A DNA stretch of 64,000 nucleotides, taken from NCBI RefSeq assembly GCF_003419895.1, contig NZ_QPMM01000013.1, forward strand, positions 223,632-287,631. Direction: 5' to 3'. Each line of letters starts with the position of its first letter. The stretch's first letter is position 1. Shown here in pieces: positions 1-10,500 of the stretch. Below the pieces are notes generated by a model. That model searched no databases. It worked only from the letters and a program-made list of their open reading frames with translations, and was not told the DNA's origin. Origin of the DNA: Chitinophaga silvatica (GTDB lineage: Bacteria; Bacteroidota; Bacteroidia; Chitinophagales; Chitinophagaceae). The position numbers and the translations under genes were made by a program.

Positions 1-1
1 T

Positions 2-1153
2 AACCTTGTGCTGGCTGTAGCAGGAAAGCTTTTCAAACGTAGTAAACTAACTGATGAAGTAGCTAAACAATATGGTAAAGTTGCCATATTAATCCCCGCT
101 TACAAAGAAGATGAGGTTATTGTATCTACAGTGCTCAGTTATAAAAAATTAAATTATCCTGCTGATAAATATGAGGTGATTGTAATTGCAGATTCATTGC
201 AACAAGAAACCATCAATACTTTATCAGAGATGGATGCAAGGGTATTGGAAGTATCATTTGAAAAGAGTACGAAAGCTAAATCCCTGAATGTTGCGTTCGG
301 AAAATTAGGGGATGATTTTGATATGGTACTAATAAGTGATGCAGATAATGTGCTGGCTCCGGATTTTCTTACAAAAGCAAACTTGCTCTATCAAAAGGGG
401 CATTGGGCTATTCAGGGGCAACGTGTTGCAAAAAATCTCGATACCCCGTTTGCTATATTGGATGCTGCCAACGAAATTATAGCGAATCATATTTATCGGA
501 AAGGTGCCAATGCATTAGGATTATCTTCTTCCGTAATTGGTTCTGGTATGGTTTTCCATTATCCACTAATTAAAGAAGTACTGCAGGAAATTCAGGCAAC
601 AGGTGGATTTGATAAGGTGCTGCAACTACTGATTGTGGAAAGAGGTATCAGTATTAAATATCTGGAAGACGCGTATATCTACGATGAAAAGATTTCTCAT
701 TCCGCTGTATTTGAAAACCAGCGTAAGAGATGGGTTTCAAGCCAGATCGTTTATCTACGTACTTACTGGACCAAAGGTTGGAAAGCATTATTCCGTGGTA
801 AACTTAATTATTTTAATCTTTCTGTTTGCCAGAATGCCTTAATGCCAAGAATGCTATTGTTGTTTAGCCTAACTATTTTAACATTAGCTGCTTTCCTGCT
901 TCAACAATTTCTCCATTTTTCCTGGTGGTGGATGCTAGGTTTATTTATCGCAAACGGGCTTACCCTGTTGATTCCTATTCCAGCTAAGTTTTACTCCAAC
1001 TACCTGCTCACGGCGCTGGTGGCATTACCCAAAGCCATGCTAATAATGGTGAAGCTAATGTTCCGCCTGAAAGGTGCAGATAAAACATTTATTCATACTA
1101 AACATACCCAAACCGGTATAAATAACCCGTTGTTACATGCACCTGGAGAATAA
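2..1153 (+). CDS. GT2-family membrane glycosyltransferase (5' truncated)
   Basis: The reading frame is open to the left edge of the window, so the N-terminus, probably with a first membrane segment, is missing; the GTG at 8 is unlikely to be the true start. The visible part begins with the end of a hydrophobic stretch, then a GT-A fold: AILIPAYKED nucleotide-sugar loop, a DAD metal-binding motif (LISDADNVL), and a QRKRW motif typical of processive GT2 enzymes (QxxRW). The last about 110 residues hold two or three membrane helices. Such enzymes transfer sugars from nucleotide donors onto lipid-linked or polymeric acceptors at the inner membrane. It overlaps the next gene by 17 bp, so the two are co-transcribed in the polysaccharide operon. 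Family assignment is firm; the sugar and linkage are unknown. Confidence 0.85.
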   Translation, partial: NLVLAVAGKLFKRSKLTDEVAKQYGKVAILIPAYKEDEVIVSTVLSYKKLNYPADKYEVIVIADSLQQETINTLSEMDARVLEVSFEKSTKAKSLNVAFGKLGDDFDMVLISDADNVLAPDFLTKANLLYQKGHWAIQGQRVAKNLDTPFAILDAANEIIANHIYRKGANALGLSSSVIGSGMVFHYPLIKEVLQEIQATGGFDKVLQLLIVERGISIKYLEDAYIYDEKISHSAVFENQRKRWVSSQIVYLRTYWTKGWKALFRGKLNYFNLSVCQNALMPRMLLLFSLTILTLAAFLLQQFLHFSWWWMLGLFIANGLTLLIPIPAKFYSNYLLTALVALPKAMLIMVKLMFRLKGADKTFIHTKHTQTGINNPLLHAPGE

Positions 1154-2057
1154 AATACAGCCCCTGGTTTCTATTATAACAGTTAATTACAACAATGAGG
1201 TGGTAACAGCTGAGCTCATGGCTTCCTTGAAAAAAAACAGCTATACCAATCTCGAAGTAATTGTTGTTGATAATGCCTCTGCAACAGATCCTGCCAGTCT
1301 TGTTCTAAAAGAATATGAAGACGCGAAAATTATTTATAGTGAGAAAAATTTAGGATTCGCAGGCGGAAATAACTTAGGTTTGAAACAGGCAAAAGGTGAG
1401 TATATTTTCCTGGTGAATAATGATACCGAATTTACAGATGGGCTTATTGAAGGTTTACTGGAAGTTTTTTACGCACATCCGGACGCAGGTTTGGTAAGCC
1501 CTAAATTTCATTACTTTTTTCATAAGGGAACCATAGAGTATGCAGGCTACCAGGCTGTTGATCCTATCACGGGCAGAAACGGAATGGTTGGTTGCAGGGA
1601 AAAGGATGAAGGGCAATACGATAACCTGATGGTAACGCACTATGCACATGGTGGTGGAATGATGACTTCCGCAGCTGCCCTCCGCGATGTTGGGCTGATG
1701 CCGGAAGTTTACTTTCTGTACTATGAAGAGTTCGACTGGTGCGAACAATTTAAAAAGAAAGGGTATAAGGTCTATTATCAACCTAAATCATTGATCTACC
1801 ATAAAGAGTCGATGACTACAGGAAAAAACAGCCCTTTAAAAACATATTACATTACGAGAAATCGTCTTCTCTTTATGCGCCGTAATGTAGCACCTTTTTC
1901 AAGAACACTTTTTCTCGGATACTTTATATTTCTCACTATCCCCAAAAATACTTTACAATTTCTTGTGAAGAAAGAAGGGGTACATATGAAGGCTTTCTGG
2001 CGTGGCATTTACTGGAATATTAAGAATTTTAAAACGGATAACATATGTGTGGGATAG
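1137..2057 (+). CDS. GT2-family glycosyltransferase (rhamnosyltransferase-like)
   Basis: 306-aa GT-A glycosyltransferase. The N-terminus has VSIITVNYNN and VIVVDNAS, the standard GT2 donor-binding motifs; FLVNNDTEF holds the metal-binding acidic motif; YYEEFDWC fits the ED-type acceptor/base region of the WbbL/rhamnosyltransferase-like branch. A C-terminal hydrophobic stretch (about residues 250-280) may anchor it at the membrane. It overlaps the upstream glycosyltransferase by 17 bp and the downstream amidotransferase by 13 bp, so translation is probably coupled. Likely role: adding one sugar to a lipid-linked surface-polysaccharide repeat. Donor and acceptor cannot be read from sequence. 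Confidence 0.88.
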   Translation: MHLENKIQPLVSIITVNYNNEVVTAELMASLKKNSYTNLEVIVVDNASATDPASLVLKEYEDAKIIYSEKNLGFAGGNNLGLKQAKGEYIFLVNNDTEFTDGLIEGLLEVFYAHPDAGLVSPKFHYFFHKGTIEYAGYQAVDPITGRNGMVGCREKDEGQYDNLMVTHYAHGGGMMTSAAALRDVGLMPEVYFLYYEEFDWCEQFKKKGYKVYYQPKSLIYHKESMTTGKNSPLKTYYITRNRLLFMRRNVAPFSRTLFLGYFIFLTIPKNTLQFLVKKEGVHMKAFWRGIYWNIKNFKTDNICVG

Positions 2058-3946
2058 CAGGGTTTATTGACTTTTCTAAACAATCGGATCATCAGATATT
2101 AATAAAGATGACCGATGCAATGATACATCGTGGTCCGAACGACGCTGGTTATGAAGTTTTTGAGCAGGATACTGCAATGATCGGATTAGGACAAAGACGT
2201 TTATCTATTCTCGATTTAAGTGCATCTGGTCATCAACCGATGCATTATGAAAATTATACTATCATTTTCAATGGTGAAATCTATAATTTCAGGGAAATCA
2301 GAGAAGAGCTAAGAATGCTTGGCTATACCTTTAATTCTGATGGCGATACTGAAGTGCTGCTAAAAGGATATGCCGCGTGGAAGGAAAATGTATTGAGCAA
2401 ATGTATAGGCATGTTTGCTTTTGTGATTTACGACAGACTGAAAAATGAGGTGATACTTTTCAGAGATCGTGCAGGCGTTAAACCCTTATATTATTATTGG
2501 CATAAACAACAACTGTTTTTTGCTTCTGAGCTTAAGGGAATTATGGCCCATCCATCTTTTCCAAAAGAAATTGATCCCGATAGCTTATCGCTTTTCCTCC
2601 AATATAGTTATATACCCGGGCCATTTACAATTTTTCAAAATACCCGTAAGCTGGCACCCGGACATTTATTAAGAGTTAAACTTACAAATGGGGAAGTATC
2701 AGAATCTGCCTACTGGAATGTTTTAAGATCTTACCAGCAGGAAATAACCGAATTACCAGAGTCTGAAATAATAGATTATACTGCTTCCTTACTTCATAGT
2801 GCCTATAACTATCGGATGGTTTCAGATGTACCGGTAGGTGTATTCCTCAGTGGAGGCTATGATAGTACCAGCGTTGCTGCTATATTGCAGTCCGATAGCA
2901 CAAGTAAGATTAAAACCTTTACAATTGGTTATAAGGAACAGGCCTGGGATGAATCGGCGGAAGCAAGAAAAATCGCTGACTATCTGGGTACCGAACATTT
3001 CGAATGGATCGTAGGCCCTGAAGAGGCGAGAGGGGTACTGGAACATCTACCCGAAATCTATGACGAACCATTCGCTGATAATTCTACTGTTCCAACAACA
3101 TTGGTAAGTCAGTTTGCCGCTAAAGAAGTAAAGGTTGTATTATCGGCTGATGGAGGGGATGAATTATTTGCAGGATATAATAAGTTCAATCAATCTTTAA
3201 AATATACTAACAGCTTCCCACGAATAATACAACGTTCATTAAGTGGTATGATGTCGTTGGTTGATCCTGAAAATATTCCATACTTCAACAAGCAATATAA
3301 TTTCTCTTCAAGATACGAAAAGATGAAGTTGATATGGGCAAGCGGAAAACCTCAGCAAGCCCTGAAATATATTAGTCAATACCTGACAGAATCTGAAGTT
3401 GGTCATTATACCGGAGTTGGAAAAAGTGCCTACCAGACAAATTTCGATCTGAATGGAGAATTGAACAGAATTAGTGATCCATTAAACAGGTTATTGGCAG
3501 TTGACTATAAAACTTTTCTGGTAGATAATAACCTGGTAAAAGTTGACAGGGCAACCATGTCTGTAAGTATTGAAGGCAGGGAACCAATGTTAGACCACCG
3601 CTTAGTTGAGTTTCTGGCGCAGGTTCCTTCTTCCCTTAAAATGAAGGGGGGTGTCAACAAATATATTCTTAAGGAGATAGTGCATAGGTATGTACCTAAA
3701 AAATTAATGGAAAGACCCAAACGGCCTTTTATCGCTCCATTACAAGTCTGGTTCAAAGATGAGTTAAAAGAGCAAATGCAATATTATCTGACAGGTTCGA
3801 GGCTGGCAAAATCGGGTTTCTTTAATGTACCGCATGTAGAGAAGCTCTTGGCACACTACCTGGCTGGCGGTAAAGTAAGCCACCAGAAATTATGGAATAT
3901 GCTGGTATTTCAGCTTTGGTATAGCCGCTGGATCGAAAAACTATAG
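2045..3946 (+). CDS. asnB: Asparagine synthase (glutamine-hydrolysing) family amidotransferase
   Basis: 633-aa class II amidotransferase. Begins MCGIAGF, so Cys2 becomes the N-terminal nucleophile of the Ntn glutaminase domain (about residues 2-210). The synthetase domain carries the pyrophosphate loop SGGYDST at residues 269-275 and LSADGGDELFAGY further on. Length matches AsnB enzymes. Copies inside polysaccharide loci often amidate uronic acids or other sugar carboxylates instead of aspartate; its place between glycosyltransferases, with a 13-bp overlap upstream and a 3-bp gap downstream, favours that role here, but this is inference. The symbol is given by family only. Confidence 0.9.
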   Translation: MCGIAGFIDFSKQSDHQILIKMTDAMIHRGPNDAGYEVFEQDTAMIGLGQRRLSILDLSASGHQPMHYENYTIIFNGEIYNFREIREELRMLGYTFNSDGDTEVLLKGYAAWKENVLSKCIGMFAFVIYDRLKNEVILFRDRAGVKPLYYYWHKQQLFFASELKGIMAHPSFPKEIDPDSLSLFLQYSYIPGPFTIFQNTRKLAPGHLLRVKLTNGEVSESAYWNVLRSYQQEITELPESEIIDYTASLLHSAYNYRMVSDVPVGVFLSGGYDSTSVAAILQSDSTSKIKTFTIGYKEQAWDESAEARKIADYLGTEHFEWIVGPEEARGVLEHLPEIYDEPFADNSTVPTTLVSQFAAKEVKVVLSADGGDELFAGYNKFNQSLKYTNSFPRIIQRSLSGMMSLVDPENIPYFNKQYNFSSRYEKMKLIWASGKPQQALKYISQYLTESEVGHYTGVGKSAYQTNFDLNGELNRISDPLNRLLAVDYKTFLVDNNLVKVDRATMSVSIEGREPMLDHRLVEFLAQVPSSLKMKGGVNKYILKEIVHRYVPKKLMERPKRPFIAPLQVWFKDELKEQMQYYLTGSRLAKSGFFNVPHVEKLLAHYLAGGKVSHQKLWNMLVFQLWYSRWIEKL

Positions 3947-3949
3947 TAC

Positions 3950-5077
3950 ATGACACAGAAAAGGAAAATACGTGTATTGGAAACTATCCGTCAGGGAAAA
4001 ATTGGCGGAGGGGAAAGCCATGTACTGGATCTGGTAGCAACACTTAATAAAGAAGAATTTGAACCTGTAGTGTTATCTTTTACGGATGGTCCGATGATCA
4101 CTGCATTGGAAGCTATGAATATACCTGTAACGGTTATTCAAAGTGAAAAGCCATTCGATTTAAGGGTTTGGAAAGCAGTTAAGCGTTTTATTGCAGCAGA
4201 AAATATAGATATTGTTCACGTGCATGGAACAAGGGCCAATACTAATGTATTGTGGGCAGCCCGCAGTCTTGGTCTTCCAATCGTTTATACTGTTCACGGT
4301 TGGTCTTTTCATGAAGGACTGCACCCAATTTCCAGAAGATTGCGTATAGCAGCAGAGAAATTTATTACCCGGAAAGCCAATATAAATATCTGTGTTTCTG
4401 CAGCCAATCAGCATACCGGAACGCTTGCCCTGGGTAAATTTAATAGCATTGTTATCAGGAATGGAATCAACCTGCAGAAATTTAATGCAGATGCTTCGTA
4501 CCCTGATTTAAGAGCCTATTTTAATATCCCGGCAAATAAAGTAGTTGTATGCTTTATCGCTCGCATGACATACCAGAAAGATCCTATAACAATGGTAAAA
4601 GCCTTTGCTAAGGCCTCTTTAGCTGCACCACAGTTACATTTGATTATGGTTGGCGATGGAGAGTTGAAAGAGGAGGCTATGAAAGAAGCAGTATCTAACG
4701 GAGTTCAGGATAAGATTACCTTTGCCGGATTCAGGCAAGATGTGCCAGCCTTGTTAAATGCAGCTGATATTTATTGCCTGCCTTCTTTATGGGAAGGGTT
4801 TCCTATAGGCGTTTTAGAAGCTATGGCAATGGGGAAAGCCGTAGTGGCCTCCGACGTAGATGGAACCAAAGAAGCTGTAAGTCACAATGAAAACGGTGTA
4901 CTGGTTCAGGCACAAAATATAAGTAGTATTGCTGCAGCTTTAGTTGCTCTGGCCACAGACCAAAGCCGTAGAAATTCTCTCCAGCAGGAGGCCAGGAAAA
5001 CAGTATTGCAACGCTTCAATGTTACTAAAATGACAAACGAAGTGGAGAAAGTTTACCATCAATTACATAAACACTAA
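3950..5077 (+). CDS. GT4-family glycosyltransferase
   Basis: 375-aa GT-B enzyme. The N-terminal Rossmann half starts with RVLETIRQGKIGGGESHVLDL, a glycine-rich acceptor loop, followed by DIVHVHGTRAN and YTVHGWSF. The C-terminal half has the GT4 signature CFIARMTYQKD, LIMVGDGEL and LWEGFPIGVLEAMAMG, where the E-x7-E pair binds the nucleotide-sugar. It starts 3 bp after the AsnB stop, so it is in the same operon. Retaining transfer onto a polysaccharide intermediate on the cytoplasmic side is expected; substrate unknown. Confidence 0.9.
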   Translation: MTQKRKIRVLETIRQGKIGGGESHVLDLVATLNKEEFEPVVLSFTDGPMITALEAMNIPVTVIQSEKPFDLRVWKAVKRFIAAENIDIVHVHGTRANTNVLWAARSLGLPIVYTVHGWSFHEGLHPISRRLRIAAEKFITRKANINICVSAANQHTGTLALGKFNSIVIRNGINLQKFNADASYPDLRAYFNIPANKVVVCFIARMTYQKDPITMVKAFAKASLAAPQLHLIMVGDGELKEEAMKEAVSNGVQDKITFAGFRQDVPALLNAADIYCLPSLWEGFPIGVLEAMAMGKAVVASDVDGTKEAVSHNENGVLVQAQNISSIAAALVALATDQSRRNSLQQEARKTVLQRFNVTKMTNEVEKVYHQLHKH

Positions 5078-5092
5078 CCGATTACACATTAT

Positions 5093-5863
5093 ATGACAAC
5101 AACCGCAATTACCTACGGCTACGATCGTATAACCGATATAAAAAGATTGAATTTTATTACAGATAGTTTGAAACAGCATATTCCTGATGGAGGAAGAGTA
5201 TTGGATGTGGGATGTGGAAATGGTGTGATAAGCCGACATCTCGGACAATTCGGTTACCAGGTGCTTGGAATAGATATCAGTGAAAAAACAATTGCAGCTG
5301 CCAATAAAGCAAATACGCATGCTAATGTGAAGTTTGCAGCAATAAGTGCAGAGGATTTAACAGCTCAGGGAGAAACTTATGATGCTGTAATCTGCAGCGA
5401 AGTATTGGAACACCTGGATCAACCGGCCCTATTACTGAATACTATTCATGCTTCTCTAAAGGATGACGGATTACTTATTGTAACTGTTCCGAATGGAAAT
5501 GGCCCACGCGAACTATGTGTTACCAGACCCATGCTAAAGGCCAGAAATAATCCTGCAGTCTGGAATGGAATCAATAAAGTGAAAAAAGTGCTTGGTTTTA
5601 AAGGTACTACGGCTCAATCGCAAGCTGATAACCTCGACCATGTACAGTTTTTTACAAGAAATGACCTGAGAATCCTCGCAAAGAACAGCTCTTTTGAAAT
5701 TATCAGATTTGCGAAAACAAATTTCGTTGAGGATGTATTCCCATTTTCTATTCTCACCCGCAGAATAAAGTTCTTACAAACCCTGGATTGCCAGGTTGCT
5801 GAAATCTTACCGTATGGTTGTACGGGAGGGTTCAACACCTTGTGGCGTAAGTCAGGTAAATAA
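5093..5863 (+). CDS. Class I SAM-dependent methyltransferase
   Basis: 256-aa Rossmann-fold methyltransferase. Motif I is VLDVGCGNG (residues about 39-47), followed by the acidic end of beta-2 (LGIDIS) and motif VICSEVLEHL, typical of the UbiG/Methyltransf_11-23 class. It lies 15 bp after the glycosyltransferase and ends the operon, followed by a strong terminator at 5886. In this context it probably O-methylates a sugar in the surface polysaccharide. Small-molecule or ubiquinone-type methylation cannot be excluded from sequence. Confidence 0.82.
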   Translation: MTTTAITYGYDRITDIKRLNFITDSLKQHIPDGGRVLDVGCGNGVISRHLGQFGYQVLGIDISEKTIAAANKANTHANVKFAAISAEDLTAQGETYDAVICSEVLEHLDQPALLLNTIHASLKDDGLLIVTVPNGNGPRELCVTRPMLKARNNPAVWNGINKVKKVLGFKGTTAQSQADNLDHVQFFTRNDLRILAKNSSFEIIRFAKTNFVEDVFPFSILTRRIKFLQTLDCQVAEILPYGCTGGFNTLWRKSGK

Positions 5864-5885
5864 TTTTTAATTCCAGGTGTATAGT

Positions 5886-5917
5886 AAGGTGACTTTCAGG
5901 AGTAAGTCACCTTTTTT
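5886..5917 (+). terminator. Rho-independent terminator of the polysaccharide operon
   Basis: Perfect 10-bp stem AAGGTGACTT / AAGTCACCTT (5886-5895 and 5904-5913) with an 8-nt loop, followed directly by a T-run. It sits 23 bp after the methyltransferase stop. No A-run precedes the left arm, so it works on the plus strand only. Confidence 0.85.
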
Positions 5918-5940
5918 ATTTTAATAAATCCATGCAGCGA

Positions 5941-7293
5941 TTATGATTGATTGGATTTAAAGCGTACTCCAATTCCTTTTGCTTTATTGAGTAATTGTTT
6001 GCATTCCTGCCACCCCAACTGCCAGATATTGCTGGTATGTAAATCCGGTAAATATCTCTTTAACAGGAAATATCCAAGAACAACTGCAAATATCAGATTG
6101 AGAGAGGAAGCAATGGCTACTGATTTAATATCTGCAAACATCCAAACCAATGATATGTCTAAAATAACATTTAAGCAAAGCCTCAACAGATTCTTATAGA
6201 AATTAATATTAGGCTTGTTGATCATGTCGAGCGTTACACCAATAAACCTGTCGATTGGGTACAGAATTGCAGAAACCAGAAAGATGATTATAATTCCTTG
6301 CGCAGAAAGGTATGAACTTGAGGCCAGCAGTTTAACCAGCGGATTAATAAATAGTAAAAGGAAGATGATAAATGGAAGAATTAAAATTGTAACAGTGCCG
6401 GTATATTTAGAAAATGCTTTTGCCACATTTTTCCAATTACCTCTGTTGGCTTCCTCCGAAAGTGTTGGCTGTGCAGTGGCTACAAAGCTTCTCAGTATTA
6501 TTTCAATCACTTCCATAAACTTCTGAGGAATACTGTAAACTGCAACCGCAGCAGGACTAATCATTGTTCTTAATACAAGGTTATCTGAATAGTTCAGTAA
6601 TGCAGAAGATAACATACTCCCAACAATCGACTGGCCATATTTAAATATCTCCTTCATCTTGGCAGTATTGCGGTGTTTTAGGGTATGAAGGGCCGTCCAC
6701 CTGAAAAACATACAATAAATGCTGGTAAGCAATAAAGAAATTGCATAGGCATAGACAACTGTATGCAGGTTGAGTTGCTGTAGCAGATATAATACGATAA
6801 GTAGAATCAGATATGATCCATTTTGCATGACCCGAACCTGAACTATTTTATCGAACCGCTGGTTGGCTTGTAAAAGCCAGGTAGTCATATTAAATGGAAG
6901 AGATAAAAGCGTCATAATCCCCAGGGAGCCAAGGAAAAAGTGCCAGGTGGGGCTAAACAGGTTTCCGGAAAAGGCAAAGAGAATGGTACTCAATATGATA
7001 TATGTACCGGTAAGTAGGAGTGCTACATACCATGCAGCGCCGGTTACCTGATTATAATTATCGGTATCGGTTCCTGCACAAAACCTGATTATTCCTGATT
7101 GTAGCAGTGCCGTACGTATCTGATCAAGTATATTATAAGTTGCGAGAAACAAAACCCATTCACCAAAGGCAACTGGTAATAGTATTCTAACAAGCAATGC
7201 AAAGGATAATACATTGAAAAATGCCATTACTACATTTCCCATTAAGGAATGTAAATGCCTGTTCTTTAAAATTGCAGATATATTAAAACCCAT
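5941..7293 (-). CDS. Wzx-like oligosaccharide flippase
   Basis: 450-aa integral membrane protein with about 12 to 14 hydrophobic helices spread over the whole length and short polar loops, the pattern of the MATE/MOP superfamily polysaccharide exporters. The N-terminal segment (LMGNVVMAFFNVLSFALLVR) and central loop with NYSDNLVL resemble Bacteroidota lipopolysaccharide flippases. Expected role: flipping undecaprenyl-linked repeat units across the inner membrane. It is transcribed opposite to the adjoining glycosyltransferase operon and converges on that operon's terminator. No Wzy-type polymerase is visible in the window. ATG start at 7293, without a clear ribosome-binding site. Confidence 0.85.
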   Translation of the reverse strand: MGFNISAILKNRHLHSLMGNVVMAFFNVLSFALLVRILLPVAFGEWVLFLATYNILDQIRTALLQSGIIRFCAGTDTDNYNQVTGAAWYVALLLTGTYIILSTILFAFSGNLFSPTWHFFLGSLGIMTLLSLPFNMTTWLLQANQRFDKIVQVRVMQNGSYLILLIVLYLLQQLNLHTVVYAYAISLLLTSIYCMFFRWTALHTLKHRNTAKMKEIFKYGQSIVGSMLSSALLNYSDNLVLRTMISPAAVAVYSIPQKFMEVIEIILRSFVATAQPTLSEEANRGNWKNVAKAFSKYTGTVTILILPFIIFLLLFINPLVKLLASSSYLSAQGIIIIFLVSAILYPIDRFIGVTLDMINKPNINFYKNLLRLCLNVILDISLVWMFADIKSVAIASSLNLIFAVVLGYFLLKRYLPDLHTSNIWQLGWQECKQLLNKAKGIGVRFKSNQS

Positions 7294-7455
7294 GAATTTC
7301 TATATTGATTATCATGGTTTTTGATAGGAGAAGGTTAAAAAATGTTGGCTAAATATGGTGTAAAGGTAATAATTTTTTTTTCTTGTAGAGACATTAAAAT
7401 TAGCCCTGGCAAATGAATACGAATTGAAAATTTTTATACTTTATAAAATGTAACC

Positions 7456-7495
7456 ATATATGTTATGTAAATTTTATATATGTTGGTAAATTTTT
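7456..7495. repeat. Tandem 20-bp direct repeat upstream of the secreted esterase
   Basis: Two adjacent AT-rich 20-bp units, both starting ATATATGTT and ending in AAATTTT (7456-7475 and 7476-7495). They lie about 90 bp upstream of the following gene, where promoter elements are expected. They could be a regulator site or only low-complexity sequence. Confidence 0.4.
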
Positions 7496-7586
7496 ATTTT
7501 CTTTGCAAAGACAACTCAATTGTTTTGAATGAAACCCGAAGGTGTATGAGAGGAACTTTAAAAAACTTTGTAACCATATTGTTCGC

Positions 7587-10500
7587 ATGAATAACCGTTT
7601 TTTTCCTAAAGGTATTCACCCATTGAATACCTGTTCATGGTTTGTATTGGTTGTCATACTTGTTGGATGGTGCAATTTGGCTATCGGACAAACTTTTACA
7701 GCCAAATCGTTTAATGAAGCCTCAATGAGTAATATCAAAGGATATTACGAATATTTACCGGCAAATTATAATCCTGCAGATGGAAAGAAGTACCCACTAA
7801 TTATATTTTTCCATGGAAATGGTGAATTAGCCAGTACCTCACCGCTTAGTAGTGTTTTAAGAAATGGGCTTCCTCAAAAAATCAATGACGGACTATTCCC
7901 CAAGTCCTTTACTGTTAATAATCAGGAATTTTCTTTTATAGTAGCCTGCCCCCAATTCAATACCTGGCCAGGATCTGCAGATGCAACCAAGTTTAAAGAC
8001 TGGTTAGTCTCTAAATATAATGTTGACGTAAATCGTATATACATCACCGGGCTTAGTATGGGTGGTGGTGAAACATGGGGAGCATTGTGTGAAAATGGTG
8101 GTTCTAAAGCATTTGCTGCAGCAGTAACCGTATGTGGTTATTACCCTCCAACCCCTGAATTGGCGCAGATTGTAGCTACAAACAAAACACCTGTCTGGGC
8201 ACTCCATAATAAAACCGACCCGAATTCCGACCCTAACTGGTCTATCAATTGGGTAAAATATATTAATAGCAGTAACCCGGCTCCGGTAGTTCCAGCCAAA
8301 CTAACCATCTTTAACAAAGATGGACACGATGCATGGTCTCAGGCCTATGATCCTTTGTACAAGGAAAATGGAATGAACATCTATGAATGGATGTTGCAGT
8401 ATTCGCTCGGAGGAACCTCTAATCCGCCCGCCAACACCGGTGGTAAAAGAATTGTTGTTCCAATGTCTAACAGCTCCAATGGAAGGGCTGAGATATATTA
8501 CCCCGATGCGATGACGACTTTTAAAGTCCAGCCAGGTGATACTTTATGTATTGCAGCCGGAGAGTACGAATCTGTATACCTGGGCAATTTAACCGGAACA
8601 CCAGAAAAACCTATCGTAATAACGAATTGTGGCGGACTGGTAAAATTAGGGGTAAGAAATCAGACAACTGCTGCGGTTTTTAATGCACCAACCTGCCGAT
8701 ACATTGAAATCAGTGGGAGTGGAGATAAAAATTATGAATACGGCTTTGACATCAATGGTACCAATATCAATGGCCTGAAAATCTTTGGAATAACCTTCGG
8801 ACTGGGAAGTTCGGATTTTGATGTTCACCATCTATATATTCATGACGGTAACATTTTATTGCAGGCCAAAACATTGCAAACCTGTGCTCGTCCCGAATTT
8901 CTGGAAGGCTCATTTGTAATGAAGAATGTAAAGATCCATAATCTGAAGTGTAGAAATTCAGAAGGTGAAGGTTTTTATATTGGAAATACCCATTATTTCT
9001 GGAATGATGGTGCCTGCACCAATCTAAGGTCACATTGGATTGAAAACCTCTGGGTTTACAATAACGATCTCGAAAATATTGGAGCCGATGGTATTCAGAT
9101 TGCCATGGCTAAAAACGGAGATAACAGAGTATTCAATAATCGCCTTGTAAATTATGGAACTACAAAGAATGAAGCGCAGGGGTATGGTATCCTCCTGGGT
9201 TCAGGCTGTAGCATGAAAGTCTATAATAACTTTGTAAAAACAGGCTTCATGCCTGGTATTACAGTTTTTGGCTCCGGTGTAAATGATGTATTTAATAACG
9301 TTATCTCTGATATTTATACTGAAGGAATTAATGTGGCCGACAAGATACCGGCAAATACAACGCCAGACCTGTTTCCACCACCAACTGCCAACATTTATAA
9401 TAATACCATTGTAGGTACAGATGGGGGCAAGGATGCAATGAAAGTTTATGCTTATCAAACTACCATAGGGCATCAGGTATATAATAACCTCATGATCCAA
9501 AACGGAACCCCGTACGATTATCCAGGTACCGGAATGTATATTAAAGGTGCTGAACCCATCAAACTTACTGCAAGTAATAATCTTTGTTATTCCACCGCTC
9601 AGGCGGCAGGAGTAGTGGATTCTGCTTCCGCAAACTTTAGATTGCTTGCTACTTCTCCTGCCTTAAATGCAGGTAGAGATATGTCAGACTTTAACCTCAA
9701 AACCGACTTTGACGGAACTGCCAGACCCCAGCAAAATATTTATGATGTGGGTGCTTTTGAAGGAATTTCCAATTCTCAACCCCAGCCACCTGTAGCCAAT
9801 GCAGGCAGCAACATCACAATAACGTTACCAACTTCCTCGGTTACACTTAATGGTAATGCTTCCACACCAGCACCGGGTAGCAGTATCAGTAAATATAACT
9901 GGGTGAAAACCAGCGGCCCATCTTCCGGTACTATTACCACGGCAACTGCCGCAACTACCACCGTAACCGGACTAACCGCCGGAACCTACGTTTATACGCT
10001 CACCGTTACCGATAAAAACGGATTGACAAGTAGTGCTTCTGTAACAGTAATTGTAAATGAAGCGCTCAAGGCTCCTGTAGCTAATGCAGGCAGCAACATC
10101 ACAATAACGTTACCAACTTCCTCGGTTACACTTAATGGTAGTGCTTCCACACCAGCACCAGGTAGCAGTATCAGTAAATATAACTGGGTGAAAACCAGCG
10201 GCCCATCTTCCGGTACTATTACAACGGCTACTGCTGCAACTACCACCGTAACCGGATTAACCGCCGGAACCTACGTTTATACGCTCACCGTTACCGATAA
10301 AAACGGATTGACCAACAGTGCTTCTGTAACAGTAATTGTAAATGAAGCGCTCAAAGCACCTGTGGCTAATGCAGGAAACAACGTTACCATAACGCTTCCT
10401 GAGTCTACCATTACACTGGATGCAAGTGCTTCCACACCAGCACCAGGTAGCAGTATCGATAAGGTGAACTGGATAAAAGTAAGTGGGCCTTCAGCTGGTA

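Noticed and set aside
1455..1781. 108-aa minus-strand frame
   Set aside because: Antisense to the second GT2 gene, with no motif or promoter of its own.
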